Of a DNA stretch of 64,000 bases, positions 52,035 through 61,269 are shown one piece after another (position 1 is the first letter of the stretch; each line of letters begins with the position of its first letter). Source of the stretch: Tepidimonas taiwanensis. GTDB lineage: Bacteria > Pseudomonadota > Gammaproteobacteria > Burkholderiales > Burkholderiaceae_C. Made by a program: the position numbers and the translations under genes. The notes beneath the pieces are model-generated. The model saw nothing but the letters and a program-made list of their open reading frames with translations. It did not search any database and was not told where the DNA came from. The stretch is taken from assembly GCF_020162115.1 (NCBI RefSeq), contig NZ_CP083911.1:1550001-1614000 (forward strand), written 5' to 3'.

Positions 52035-53184
52035 GCCCTCCCCATCGGCGACCGGGACGGCGCGCCGGCTGAAGATTTTGCATTTCGTGACCGGGGGATT
52101 CTCCGGCGCGACGCAGGTTGCCCTGGACCTTTGCCAGACCGACGGGCAGCAGGAGACGCTGCTGGTGTTGAGGCGTCGATCCCAGGACATCTCGAACCGG
52201 GTGGCCGAATTGCACCGTCGCGGCTTGGCCGTCGAAACCGTGCCACGGCGGCCTCACGCGTACGCCGTGTGGCGACTGTGGCAAATCTGTCGTGCATGGC
52301 AGCCGGATATCCTGGTCGCGCATGGATTCAGCGACCACCTGTGGGGGCGGTACGCCGGCTGGCTCGCCGGCGTGCCCCACCTCGTGCACGTCGAGCACAA
52401 TGTGCGCGAGCGTTATACGTGGTGGCGCCTGCGTCAGTCGATTTGGCTGGCTCGCCGCACCGATGCCATCGTGGCCGTCTCCGACGCCGTGCACAACGCG
52501 CTGATTCGGCTGGGCCATCCCGCCGACCGGTGCGTAACCATTCACAACGGTATCGACACACAACGCTGGGGACACGGTCTTCCATGGGGGGAACGCGAGT
52601 CCGCCGTGGTCATGGCGGCGCGTTTTGCGCGGCAAAAAGATCACGAAACGCTCATCCGTGCGGCACGCCTGCTGATGGACCGCGGCACCCCGATGATCAT
52701 TTATCTGGCCGGCGGCGGCAGCCGACGTTGGCGCCTCCGCGCAGAACGGCTTGCCGAACGATTGGGCGTCACCCCCTGGGTGCGATTTCTGGGCGCGACC
52801 GATGCGTTACCCACTCTGTATGGGCGGGTGCGCTATTGTGTTCTCAGCACGCACTATGAAGGGTTGGCACTGTCGCTGCTCGAGGGCATGGCCAGCGGCT
52901 GCTGCGCGATCGGCTCGGCCGTCGAGGGGGTGCGCGAGATCATCGATCACGGCCAGACGGGGTTGCTGGTTCCCCCCAAAGATCCGCACGCGCTTGCGGA
53001 TGCTTTGGCAGGTCTCGTGGCGACCCCGCATGAAGGCCAGCGTCTGGCCGACGCCGGCCAGCGCGTGGTACGGACACGCTTCGACCGGCGGTTGATGCTG
53101 CAACGGTACACGAATCTCTTCGCCGGGCTCGCAGGAAACCCTTTCAACGGCACCGCAAGCCCCGATCGCAGCGCCGCCTCATGA
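52018..53184 (+). CDS. glycosyltransferase family 4 protein
   Basis: A 388-residue GT-B fold enzyme. The N-terminal acceptor domain begins LKILHFVTGGFSGATQ. The C-terminal donor domain has the signatures VTIHNGIDTQRW, ARFARQKDHETLIRAA, and the EX7E motif in EGLALSLLEGM. It overlaps the ligase gene at the start and the convergent GT25 gene by 6 bp at the end. The sugar is unknown; the setting suggests lipopolysaccharide core assembly. Confidence 0.88.
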   Translation: MQAPREPSPSATGTARRLKILHFVTGGFSGATQVALDLCQTDGQQETLLVLRRRSQDISNRVAELHRRGLAVETVPRRPHAYAVWRLWQICRAWQPDILVAHGFSDHLWGRYAGWLAGVPHLVHVEHNVRERYTWWRLRQSIWLARRTDAIVAVSDAVHNALIRLGHPADRCVTIHNGIDTQRWGHGLPWGERESAVVMAARFARQKDHETLIRAARLLMDRGTPMIIYLAGGGSRRWRLRAERLAERLGVTPWVRFLGATDALPTLYGRVRYCVLSTHYEGLALSLLEGMASGCCAIGSAVEGVREIIDHGQTGLLVPPKDPHALADALAGLVATPHEGQRLADAGQRVVRTRFDRRLMLQRYTNLFAGLAGNPFNGTASPDRSAAS

Positions 53185-53940
53185 TGGAGGTAGGCAGCTG
53201 CCGGGGGTCACCTGCCGAGCACGATACCGGGCGTTGCGGATGGAGTAATCCACCTGCAGCACCCAGCGTCGCCAGCGCTCGGACCAGGTACGGCGCGGCC
53301 GGGCCTCCCGCCAGATGCTACTGGCTTCCGACGCTGCCCCCATCCCGACGACGGATGGCACCACCCCCAGAACGCGGAGATCACACTCCCACCAATAGCG
53401 CACGTCGACGTCGACGGGCCGCCCGAACGGGCGTCGACCGGCAAGGAGTTTGACCGCCCCGCTGCGGCTGAGTACATACCCATTGTTCATGCTGGGCACC
53501 CGTTGGTAGCTGACCAGCCGGTGACGCAGCGTCAGGGGGCAGTGATCGCGAGGACGTTCGTCGTTCCGGCTGTAGAGCTTGATGATGTCCCAGCGATCCG
53601 GCGAGATGGTGGCAATCGCGTGCACCACATCGGCAAACCCGTCGTCGAGCGCCACGTCATCCTCCAGCACGACCATCGCCGGTCTGCCCGAATCCAACAG
53701 GTACTCGCACGCCCGCAAGTGGCTGGCGTAGCAGCCTTTTTCACCGTCCACCAGGGGGCGGAAAAACTGCCGCGCGTTCACGTCCGGGGAATACAGATGG
53801 CTTTGCTGCGCGGCGTCGAGCTCACGCCACAACACCCCCGGCAGACGGCGGTATGGGAAAGGTAGCGCGCCGAGCAACGCCTCCATGCGCTCACGCCGAT
53901 GCACATCCCGGTCGAGATTGATATAGACGATGGGCAACAT
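53179..53940 (-). CDS. glycosyltransferase family 25 (LPS biosynthesis) protein
   Basis: A 253-residue GT25 protein. It opens with VYINLDRDVHRRERM, carries EKGCYASHLRACEYLL and the DxD-like AMVVLEDDVAL (about 95-103), and later MNNGYVLSRSGAVKLL. Enzymes of this family add galactose or glucose to lipooligosaccharide. It is convergent with the GT4 gene, overlapping it by 6 bp. Confidence 0.88.
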   Translation of the reverse strand: MLPIVYINLDRDVHRRERMEALLGALPFPYRRLPGVLWRELDAAQQSHLYSPDVNARQFFRPLVDGEKGCYASHLRACEYLLDSGRPAMVVLEDDVALDDGFADVVHAIATISPDRWDIIKLYSRNDERPRDHCPLTLRHRLVSYQRVPSMNNGYVLSRSGAVKLLAGRRPFGRPVDVDVRYWWECDLRVLGVVPSVVGMGAASEASSIWREARPRRTWSERWRRWVLQVDYSIRNARYRARQVTPGSCLPPS

Positions 53941-53952
53941 CGACGCTGCCGG

Positions 53953-54444
53953 TCAGGAGACGATATACGCCCCCGCCCCCGTGGCCAGTAACTTACCGTC
54001 GAGTGCTAGAAACGCCATGCGGGTCGAGGCCACGCGGGAGCCGAGGCGCAGCACCTCGGCTTCGAGGATGAAGGCTTCGCCGATGCCGGGGCGCAGGTAG
54101 TCGATGCGCAGGTCGATGGTGCCGAGCTTGGCGAAGCGGTGCAGGCGCTGCTCGGGCGGCTCGTCCATGTGGCGCGCGCCGATCGCGGCCATCACTGCCA
54201 GCCCGCCCATCGCGTCCAGCCCGGCGCTGATGACACCGCCGTGGATGCGGTTGTAGGCGAAGTGGCCGACCAGCTCGGGGCGCATGTCGATGCGCGCCCG
54301 CACCCGGTCGGCGGTGATCTCGGTGATGCGCAGGCCCAAGACGGCGTTGAAGGCGATCTTGCGCTCGAAGATCTCTTTGACGCCCGCGATGAACGCGGGC
54401 TCGAACGCGACCGCTTCCACCGGCGTCTGCGTGGCCCGCGTCAT
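53953..54444 (-). CDS. PaaI/YigI-type acyl-CoA thioesterase (hotdog fold)
   Basis: A 163-residue hotdog thioesterase. The motif FAYNRIHGGVISAGLDAMGG contains the HGG and catalytic acidic residue typical of PaaI-like enzymes. It probably hydrolyses medium- or long-chain acyl-CoA. It lies 11 bp after the isomerase gene at the end of the fatty-acid operon. A GTG one codon upstream (54447) is an alternative start. Confidence 0.88.
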   Translation of the reverse strand: MTRATQTPVEAVAFEPAFIAGVKEIFERKIAFNAVLGLRITEITADRVRARIDMRPELVGHFAYNRIHGGVISAGLDAMGGLAVMAAIGARHMDEPPEQRLHRFAKLGTIDLRIDYLRPGIGEAFILEAEVLRLGSRVASTRMAFLALDGKLLATGAGAYIVS

Positions 54445-54455
54445 CACCTGCCTCC

Positions 54456-55220
54456 TCAGACGCGGCTGAAGTCGGGGGCGCGCTTCTCCAGGAAGGCGGT
54501 GAATGCCTCCTTCGCGGCCGGACCGCGCAGCAGCCGGGCAAACACCGTCGCTTCGTCGACGATGCGTTGCACCACCGCCTCCTGCTGGCTGCCTTTCATC
54601 AGGCGCTTGGTTTCCACGAGCGACACCGCCGGTTTGGCCGCCAGCTTGGCCGCGATCTGCTGCGTGTAGGCGTTGGCTTCGGTCGGCGGCAGGACCTTGT
54701 TGACGAGGCCGACCTCGAGCGCGGCCTCGGCGTAGATCGGTTCACCCAGAAGCAACGCCTCGGCCGCGCGGTGGTAGCCAAACATCGCCGGGGCCAGCAG
54801 GCTTGCCGCCCCCTCGACACACAGGCCGAGGTTGACGAACGGCATCGAAAACGCCGCGTTGTCCCCGGCATACACCAGGTCGCAATGAAACAGCATCGTC
54901 GTGCCGATGCCCACCGCCGGGCCGCACACCGACGCCAGCAGCGGCTTCGGGAAGGTCGCGATCGCCCGCAAAAAGCGCAGCACCGGGCTGTCCGCCCCCA
55001 TCGGCGGCTGGTGCAGAAACTCCTCGATGTCGTTGCCGGCGCAGAACATCGCCTCGTTGCCCTGGATGACGACGACGCGCGTGGCGTCGTCCGTCGCCGC
55101 TTGGGCCAGCGCGTCGGCCAGCGTGGCGTACATCGCGCTGGTCAGCGAATTCTTACGCTCGGGACGGTTGAGGGTCAGCGTGAGCACCCCCCCTTCGGCG
55201 TGTTGCAGGATGTCGGCCAT
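54456..55220 (-). CDS. enoyl-CoA hydratase/isomerase family protein, probably delta3,delta2-enoyl-CoA isomerase
   Basis: A 254-residue crotonase-fold protein. The oxyanion-hole segments are MFCAGNDIEEFL and CGPAVGIGTTM. The hydratase Glu of the CELA motif is missing (here TTMLFHCD), while NLGLCVEGAASL places a Glu as in ECI2/PECI-type isomerases, which also share GPAVGI. I therefore favour a delta3,delta2-enoyl-CoA isomerase for unsaturated fatty acids over a hydratase. The ATG at 55220 lies 11 bp after the thiolase gene. Confidence 0.82.
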   Translation of the reverse strand: MADILQHAEGGVLTLTLNRPERKNSLTSAMYATLADALAQAATDDATRVVVIQGNEAMFCAGNDIEEFLHQPPMGADSPVLRFLRAIATFPKPLLASVCGPAVGIGTTMLFHCDLVYAGDNAAFSMPFVNLGLCVEGAASLLAPAMFGYHRAAEALLLGEPIYAEAALEVGLVNKVLPPTEANAYTQQIAAKLAAKPAVSLVETKRLMKGSQQEAVVQRIVDEATVFARLLRGPAAKEAFTAFLEKRAPDFSRV

Positions 55221-55231
55221 GGTGCGCTCCA

Positions 55232-56467
55232 TCATACCCGTTCGAAGATGCCCGCCGCACCCTGCCCCATGCCCACGCACATCGTGACCATGCCGTAGCG
55301 CAGGTTGCGGCGGCGCAGCGCGTGCACCACCGTGGCGGAGCGGATGGCCCCAGTCGCCCCCAAGGGGTGCCCGAGCGCGATGGCGCCGCCCATCGGGTTG
55401 ACCTTGGCCGGATCGAGCCCGAGCTGGTTCATCACCGCCAGCGACTGCGCAGCAAAGGCCTCGTTGAGTTCGATCCAGTCGAGGTCGTCCTGCTGGAGGC
55501 CCGCGGCGCGCAGCGCCGCGGGAATCGCCTCGATCGGACCGATGCCCATGATGTGCGGCGGTACACCGCGGGCGGCGAAGGAGACGAAACGCGCCAGCGG
55601 CGTGAGACCAAAGCGCTTGACCGCCGCCTCGCTGGCCAGGATGAGCACGCCGGCACCGTCCGAAGTCTGCGAGCTGTTACCGGCCGTGACAGTGCCCAGC
55701 CCGGTCGGCGTCAGATCGGCGCGGCGCGGCGTGGCGAACACCGGTCGCAGCTTGCCCAGCGCCTCCAGGCTCGTGTCGGCGCGCGGCCCCTCGTCGAGCG
55801 TCACGGTCCGGGTGCGCGTGCGCACTTCGCCGCTGTCGAGGTCCAGCTCGCGCTCCACCACGTCCACCGGGGTGATCTCGTCGGCGAACTCGCCCGCTTG
55901 TTGTGCGGCAATCGCCCGTTGGTGCGATTGCAGCGCGAACGCGTCCTGCGCTTCGCGGCTCACCTTCCACTGCTGGGCCACTTTTTCGGCCGTTAGCCCC
56001 ATGCCGTAGGCGATGCCGTAATCCTCGACGTTGTCGAGCTTAGCGAAAATGGAGGGCGAGAGGCTCGGCGTGTTGCCCATCATGGGCACCATGCTCATGC
56101 TCTCCACGCCCGCGGCGATCATCACGTCGGCCTCGCCGACGCGGATGCGGTCCGCCGCCATCTGCACGGCCGACAGGCCCGAGGCGCAGAAACGGTTGAC
56201 GGTGATGCCGCCCACGCTCTTGGGCAGCCCGGCCAGCACCGCGGCGACGCGGGCGACGTTGAGGCCCTGCTGCGCTTCGGGAATGGCGCAGCCGCAGATC
56301 ACGTCCTCGATCGCTGCCGGATCCAGCCCCGGCACTTGGGCCAGCGCCGCGCGCAGCGTGTGCGCCAGCAGGTCGTCCGGGCGCGTCTGGCGAAAGTACC
56401 CCTTGTGCGATTTGCCGATCGGCGTGCGGGTGGCCGCCACGATGTAGGCGTCTTGGAGGGTTTTCAT
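55232..56467 (-). CDS. fadA: acetyl-CoA C-acyltransferase (3-ketoacyl-CoA thiolase)
   Basis: A 411-residue thiolase. The nucleophile Cys94 is in NRFCASGLSAVQMA, the catalytic His in GGAIALGHPLGATG and the second Cys in TMCVGMGQGAAG. It cleaves 3-ketoacyl-CoA in the last step of beta-oxidation. It lies 21 bp after the bifunctional dehydrogenase gene. Confidence 0.95.
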   Translation of the reverse strand: MKTLQDAYIVAATRTPIGKSHKGYFRQTRPDDLLAHTLRAALAQVPGLDPAAIEDVICGCAIPEAQQGLNVARVAAVLAGLPKSVGGITVNRFCASGLSAVQMAADRIRVGEADVMIAAGVESMSMVPMMGNTPSLSPSIFAKLDNVEDYGIAYGMGLTAEKVAQQWKVSREAQDAFALQSHQRAIAAQQAGEFADEITPVDVVERELDLDSGEVRTRTRTVTLDEGPRADTSLEALGKLRPVFATPRRADLTPTGLGTVTAGNSSQTSDGAGVLILASEAAVKRFGLTPLARFVSFAARGVPPHIMGIGPIEAIPAALRAAGLQQDDLDWIELNEAFAAQSLAVMNQLGLDPAKVNPMGGAIALGHPLGATGAIRSATVVHALRRRNLRYGMVTMCVGMGQGAAGIFERV

Positions 56468-56488
56468 GTCGGGTATCTCCGCGTCGGA

Positions 56489-58900
56489 TCAGTTGCGCAC
56501 CGGCTTGCCGGTGTTGAGCAGGCCCAGGATGCGCTCCTGGGTCTTGGGCTGCGCGATCAGGGCACAGAAGGCCTCGCGCTCGAGCTTCATCAGGTATTCC
56601 TCGTTCACCAGCGTGCCCGCTTCGACGTCACCGCCGGTGACGACGTGCGCGATGCGGCTGGCGATCTCGAAGTCGTAGGCGGTGATGAAGCCGCCGTCGC
56701 GCATGTTGACGAGCGACCCGAGGATCGTGGCCTTGCCGGAGCGCCCCGCTACCGGGAACAGGCGCTTGAGCGGCGGCCGGTAGCCGGCTTCGTGCATCGC
56801 CTGTGCGGTGCGCAGCGCCACGAACAGCAGCTCGTCGCGGTGCGGGACGATCACGTCGCTCTCGAGCAGGTAGCCGATCTTGCGGCTCTCCAGGGCGCTC
56901 GTGCCGACGGTGGCCATCGCGGCGGCCTTGAAACCTTCGGTCAGGAAGGGCAGCAGGTCCGTGCCGGTGGAGGCGCGTGCATTTTCAGCCGCGCGGCGGG
57001 CGATATAGGTCAGCCCACCGGCGCCGGGGATCAGGCCCACGCCCACTTCCACGAGTCCCATGTAGCTTTCCATGTGCGCGACACGGCGCGCGCAGTGCAC
57101 GGCCAGTTCGCAGCCGCCGCCGAGCGCCATGCCACGCACAGCCGCCACCGTGGGCACCTGGGCGTAGCGCAGGCGCAGCATCACGCGCTGCATCTCGGCT
57201 TCGACCGACTCGATGGCCTGCACGCCCATCGCGGCAAACGCGGGCAGCGTCGCCTGCAGATCCGCGCCGACCGAGAACGGCTCGTCCCCGGACCACACGA
57301 CCAGACCGTTGAAGCGCGCCTCGGCCTCGTCCACGGCGCGGTCCAGCCCCTCGACCACGGCGGGGCTGATGGCGTGCATCTTGGTCTTGATCGACGCGAT
57401 CAACACGTCGTCCAGGCCCGGACGATCCAGCGTCCACAGGCGGATCGCGTCGTCCTCGTACACCGTCGTGCCGTCGGTGCGCCAGTCCGGGCCACCCTCA
57501 CCAAAGACACGCTCGCGGTAGAGTTGACGTTGGTGCACGGGCAGCGTGCGCGGCGGCTCAAAGCGCCCGGTCGCCGGGTTCCAGGATCCCTCCGGCTGAT
57601 GCACGCCGCCACGCTCGGCCACCGGGCCGTGGAAGACCCAGTCGGGCAGCGGTGCGCGGCACAGGGCGCGACCGGCGTCGATATCCTCCTGCACCATGCG
57701 GGCGACCTCCAGCCAGCCCGCCTCCTGCCACAGCTCGAACGGGCCCTGGCTCATGCCAAAGCCCCAGCGCATCGCCTGGTCCACGTCGCGCGCGGTCTCG
57801 GCAATCGACTGCAGGTGCAGCGCCGCGTAATGAAACCCGTTGCGCAGGATGGCCCACAGGAACTGCCCCTGCGGCCCTTCGGCATTGCGCAGCAGCTTCA
57901 GGCGCTCGGCCGCGGGTTTTTTGAGCATGCGGCCGTAGACCTCGTCGGCCTTGGCCCCGGCGGGGACATACTCACCCTTGGCGAGGTCGAAGCGCAGCAC
58001 GTCGCGCCCCGCCTTTTTGTAAAAACCCGCCTTGGTCTTCTGGCCCAGGTGGCCCTTGTCCAGCAAGGCCTGCAGCACGGCCGGCGTGGCAAAGGTCTCG
58101 TAGAACGGATCGGTCTCGGGGCTGAGCTGCGTCTGCATCGTGCGGATCACGTGCGCCAGCGTGTCCAGTCCCACGACGTCGGCGGTGCGGAACGTCCCGC
58201 TGGAGGCGCGCCCGAGGCGCTTACCCGTCAGGTCATCGACGATGTCGAAGGTCAGCCCGTAGCGCTCGGCCTCACGCATCGTCGAGAGCATCCCCGCGAT
58301 GCCGATGCGGTTGGCCACGAAGTTGGGCGTGTCCTTGGCCCGCACGACGTTCTTGCCCAGCGTCGTGGTCACGAACCCCTCCAGCGCGTCGAGCACGTCG
58401 GCGCGCGTGTCGGCGGTGGCGATCAGCTCCACCAGCGGCATGTAGCGCGGCGGGTTGAAAAAGTGAATGCCGCAGAAGCGCGGGCGCAGCTCGGCGGGCA
58501 GCGGTTCGGCCAACTGCCGGATCGGCAGCCCGGAGGTGTTGGTGGCCAGGATCGCGTGGCTGGCCAGGTGCGGCGCGATGCGCGCATAGAGCTGGTGCTT
58601 CCAGTCCATGCGCTCGGCGATGGCCTCGATGACGAGGTCGCATTCGCCCAGCAGCCCCAGGTGCTCGTCGTAATTGGCGGGCTGGATGAGGTCGGCCTCG
58701 TCGGCCACCCCGAGCGGGCTGGGCTTGAGCTTCTTCAGGTTGGCGATCGCCTGGCGGGCGATGGCGCTCTTGTCGGCGCCGTCCTTCGGCAGGTCGAACA
58801 GCACCACGGGCACGCGCACGTTGACGAGATGGGCGGCGATCTGCGCGCCCATCACACCGGCGCCCAACACGGCGACGCGTTTGACGGTGAATCGGGACAT
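56489..58900 (-). CDS. 3-hydroxyacyl-CoA dehydrogenase / enoyl-CoA hydratase
   Basis: An 803-residue bifunctional beta-oxidation enzyme. The dehydrogenase comes first: Rossmann motif LGAGVMGAQIA at residues 12-22, then the helical C-terminal part. The crotonase domain follows (about 480-690), with GMALGGGCELAVHC and VGLIPGAGG. This order is the reverse of E. coli FadB and matches the FadN type. It carries out hydration and NAD-dependent oxidation. Confidence 0.93.
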   Translation of the reverse strand: MSRFTVKRVAVLGAGVMGAQIAAHLVNVRVPVVLFDLPKDGADKSAIARQAIANLKKLKPSPLGVADEADLIQPANYDEHLGLLGECDLVIEAIAERMDWKHQLYARIAPHLASHAILATNTSGLPIRQLAEPLPAELRPRFCGIHFFNPPRYMPLVELIATADTRADVLDALEGFVTTTLGKNVVRAKDTPNFVANRIGIAGMLSTMREAERYGLTFDIVDDLTGKRLGRASSGTFRTADVVGLDTLAHVIRTMQTQLSPETDPFYETFATPAVLQALLDKGHLGQKTKAGFYKKAGRDVLRFDLAKGEYVPAGAKADEVYGRMLKKPAAERLKLLRNAEGPQGQFLWAILRNGFHYAALHLQSIAETARDVDQAMRWGFGMSQGPFELWQEAGWLEVARMVQEDIDAGRALCRAPLPDWVFHGPVAERGGVHQPEGSWNPATGRFEPPRTLPVHQRQLYRERVFGEGGPDWRTDGTTVYEDDAIRLWTLDRPGLDDVLIASIKTKMHAISPAVVEGLDRAVDEAEARFNGLVVWSGDEPFSVGADLQATLPAFAAMGVQAIESVEAEMQRVMLRLRYAQVPTVAAVRGMALGGGCELAVHCARRVAHMESYMGLVEVGVGLIPGAGGLTYIARRAAENARASTGTDLLPFLTEGFKAAAMATVGTSALESRKIGYLLESDVIVPHRDELLFVALRTAQAMHEAGYRPPLKRLFPVAGRSGKATILGSLVNMRDGGFITAYDFEIASRIAHVVTGGDVEAGTLVNEEYLMKLEREAFCALIAQPKTQERILGLLNTGKPVRN

Positions 58901-58928
58901 GGTGAATCCTTGCGTGTGAAGGGGCGCG

Positions 58929-59375
58929 TCAGTTCACGCGCACCCAGGTCTGCGTGCGACCGATGAACAGGAAGTAACCGCGCACTTCGAGCTTCGATCC
59001 GCCGTCGACCGGCGTCAGCCGAACGCTGTAGATCTTGCCCTTCTCGGGGTCGAGGATGGTGCCGCCATCCCACACCTCCTTACCCTCGACCTTGCGCACG
59101 CCGCGGATGATCTCCAGCCCAATGAAGGGCTGGTCCTTGCGGTCATCCTCGCAGGCGGTGCAGCGGCGGTTCGGATCCGCGCCCTTGCGCAGCAGCTTGT
59201 CGATGCGGCCCGTCAGGACGCCGTCCTTCTCGGTGATGACGACTTCGCTCTTGACCTCCTTGGTCTCGTCGTCGATGGTGTGCCAACGACCCACGGGGGT
59301 CATCTGGGCCCAGGCCGGCGCCGCCAGCGCCAGCAGCAGTGCGGCAATACGGGGGGCGACGATACGGGTTTTCAT
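58929..59375 (-). CDS. exported DUF2147-family protein
   Basis: A 148-residue protein with a signal peptide (hydrophobic core ALLLALAAPAWA, cleavage after AQA/AWA). The mature part matches DUF2147: PVGRWHTIDDETKEVKS, a Cys pair in RRCTACED, and GLEIIRG with the terminal YFLFIGRTQTWVRV. These small periplasmic beta-barrel proteins often sit in fatty-acid operons; the function is unknown. It lies between the acyl-CoA dehydrogenase and the bifunctional enzyme. Confidence 0.88.
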   Translation of the reverse strand: MKTRIVAPRIAALLLALAAPAWAQMTPVGRWHTIDDETKEVKSEVVITEKDGVLTGRIDKLLRKGADPNRRCTACEDDRKDQPFIGLEIIRGVRKVEGKEVWDGGTILDPEKGKIYSVRLTPVDGGSKLEVRGYFLFIGRTQTWVRVN

Positions 59376-59403
59376 GCCGGTCTCCTGTTGCGTCTGTGCG
59401 GGT

Positions 59404-61200
59404 TCAGGCCAGCGCCGCGTCGGTGTCGAGCAGCGACGCCACGCCGGCGCGGGCCTGGCGCATCAGCGTCGCCGTCTCGGGGAACAGGCGCGCGAAGTAG
59501 AAGCGCGCCGTCTGCAGCTTGCCGCGGTAGAACGGATCGGTGCTGCCGGCGGCGATGGCCTTGAGCGCCACCGACGCCATGCGGGCGAAGAAGTACGCGA
59601 ACACCAGGTGCCCCGCCACGCGCAGGTAGGGCACGGCCGCCGCGCCCGCCTCGTCCGGGTTTTGCAGCGCCTTGAAGCCGATCTCGGTGGTGAACTTGGT
59701 CATCTGCTCGGCCAGCTGCGCCAGCGGGTTGATGAACTCGCTCATCTTCTCGTTGACGCCTTCTTCCTCGATGAGCGATTGCACCAGCTTGCCGAACTTC
59801 TTCAGCGTCGCGCCCTGGTTGGCCAGCACCTTGCGGCCCAGCAGGTCCAGGCTCTGCACGGTGTTGGTGCCCTCGTAGATCATGTTGATGCGGGCATCGC
59901 GCACGAACTGCTCCATGCCCCACTCTTTGATGTAGCCGTGGCCGCCGAAGACCTGCAGGCACTCGTTGACGGCGATGAAGCCGTTGTCAGTCAGGAACGC
60001 CTTGGCGATCGGCGTCAGCAGCGCCAGCAACTCCGCGCTGTCCTTGCGCACCTGCTCGTCGGGGTGGTGCAGTTCCTTGTCCAGCAGCAGCGCGCAGTAG
60101 ATCAACAGCGCGCGCCCGCCTTCGGCATACGCCTTGGCGGTCAGCAGCATGCGGCGCACGTCCGGGTGCACGATGATCGGGTCGGCCGGCTTGTCCTTCG
60201 CCTTGGGGCCGGAGAGGCTGCGCATCTGGATGCGGTCCTTCGCGTAGGCGAGCGCGTTCTGGAACGCGACCTCGGTCAGGCCGACCGACTGGTTGCCCAC
60301 ACCCAGGCGCGCCGCGTTCATCATCACGAACATCGCCTGCAGGCCCTTGTTCGGCTGGCCCACCATCGTGCCGACCGCGCCGTCCAGGATCATCTGGCAG
60401 GTGGCGTTGCCGTGGATGCCCATCTTGTGCTCGATGCCGCCGCAGTAGATGGCGTTGCGCTCGCCCAGGCTGCCGTCGGCGTTGACCTTGAACTTGGGCA
60501 CGACGAAGAGACTGATGCCCTTCGTGCCGGCCGGGGCGTCGGGCAGGCGCGCCAGCACCAGGTGGACGATGTTTTCCGCCAGATCATGCTCGCCCGCGGA
60601 GATGAAGATCTTCTGGCCCGTGAGCTTGTAGGTGCCGTCGGGCTGCGGCTCGGCCTTGGTGCGCAACAGGCCCAGGTCCGTACCACAGTGCGGCTCGGTC
60701 AGGCACATCGTGCCGGTCCACTCGCCGCTCGTCAGCTTGGGCAGATACAGGCGCTTTTGCTCCTCGGTGCCGTGCGCGTGCAGGCACTCGTACGCGCCGT
60801 GGCTCAGGCCCGGGTACATCGTCCACGCCTGGTTGGCGCTGTTGAGCATCTCGTAAAACGCCTGGTTGACGACGAACGGCAGCCCCTGCCCGCCATACTG
60901 CGGATCGCAGCTCAGCGCGGGCCAGCCACCGGCGACGTACTGCTCGTAGGCGGCCTTGAAGCCGCTGGGCGTCGTGACCTCGTGGGTCTCCTTGTTCAGG
61001 CGGCACCCCTCGGCGTCACCGGTGATGTTGATCGGGAACGCCACCTCGGCGGCAAACTTGCCCCCCTCCTCCAGCACGGCGTTGATGGTGTCGGCGTCCA
61101 CCTCCGCATGCGGCGGGCAGACCTTGAGCTCGTCGACGACGCGCAGCACTTCGTGCAGGACGAATTGCATGTCGCGCAGGGGCGGGTTGTACTGGGGCAT
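59404..61200 (-). CDS. acyl-CoA dehydrogenase (large, with C-terminal extension)
   Basis: A 598-residue FAD-dependent acyl-CoA dehydrogenase of the DmdC/FadE12-like group. MCLTEPHCGTDLGLLRTKA and ISAGEHD are in the FAD-binding region, and the catalytic Glu lies in NMIYEGTNTVQSLDLLGRK. A C-terminal domain beyond the core is typical for this group. It performs the first step of beta-oxidation. It follows the TetR gene by 69 bp. Confidence 0.94.
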   Translation of the reverse strand: MPQYNPPLRDMQFVLHEVLRVVDELKVCPPHAEVDADTINAVLEEGGKFAAEVAFPINITGDAEGCRLNKETHEVTTPSGFKAAYEQYVAGGWPALSCDPQYGGQGLPFVVNQAFYEMLNSANQAWTMYPGLSHGAYECLHAHGTEEQKRLYLPKLTSGEWTGTMCLTEPHCGTDLGLLRTKAEPQPDGTYKLTGQKIFISAGEHDLAENIVHLVLARLPDAPAGTKGISLFVVPKFKVNADGSLGERNAIYCGGIEHKMGIHGNATCQMILDGAVGTMVGQPNKGLQAMFVMMNAARLGVGNQSVGLTEVAFQNALAYAKDRIQMRSLSGPKAKDKPADPIIVHPDVRRMLLTAKAYAEGGRALLIYCALLLDKELHHPDEQVRKDSAELLALLTPIAKAFLTDNGFIAVNECLQVFGGHGYIKEWGMEQFVRDARINMIYEGTNTVQSLDLLGRKVLANQGATLKKFGKLVQSLIEEEGVNEKMSEFINPLAQLAEQMTKFTTEIGFKALQNPDEAGAAAVPYLRVAGHLVFAYFFARMASVALKAIAAGSTDPFYRGKLQTARFYFARLFPETATLMRQARAGVASLLDTDAALA

Positions 61201-61269
61201 GGTATGGTCTCCTTCAGAGGGCGGGTGTCAAGGGTTGGGAACGGAAGAAGTCGGGAGCGGACCCGATGC

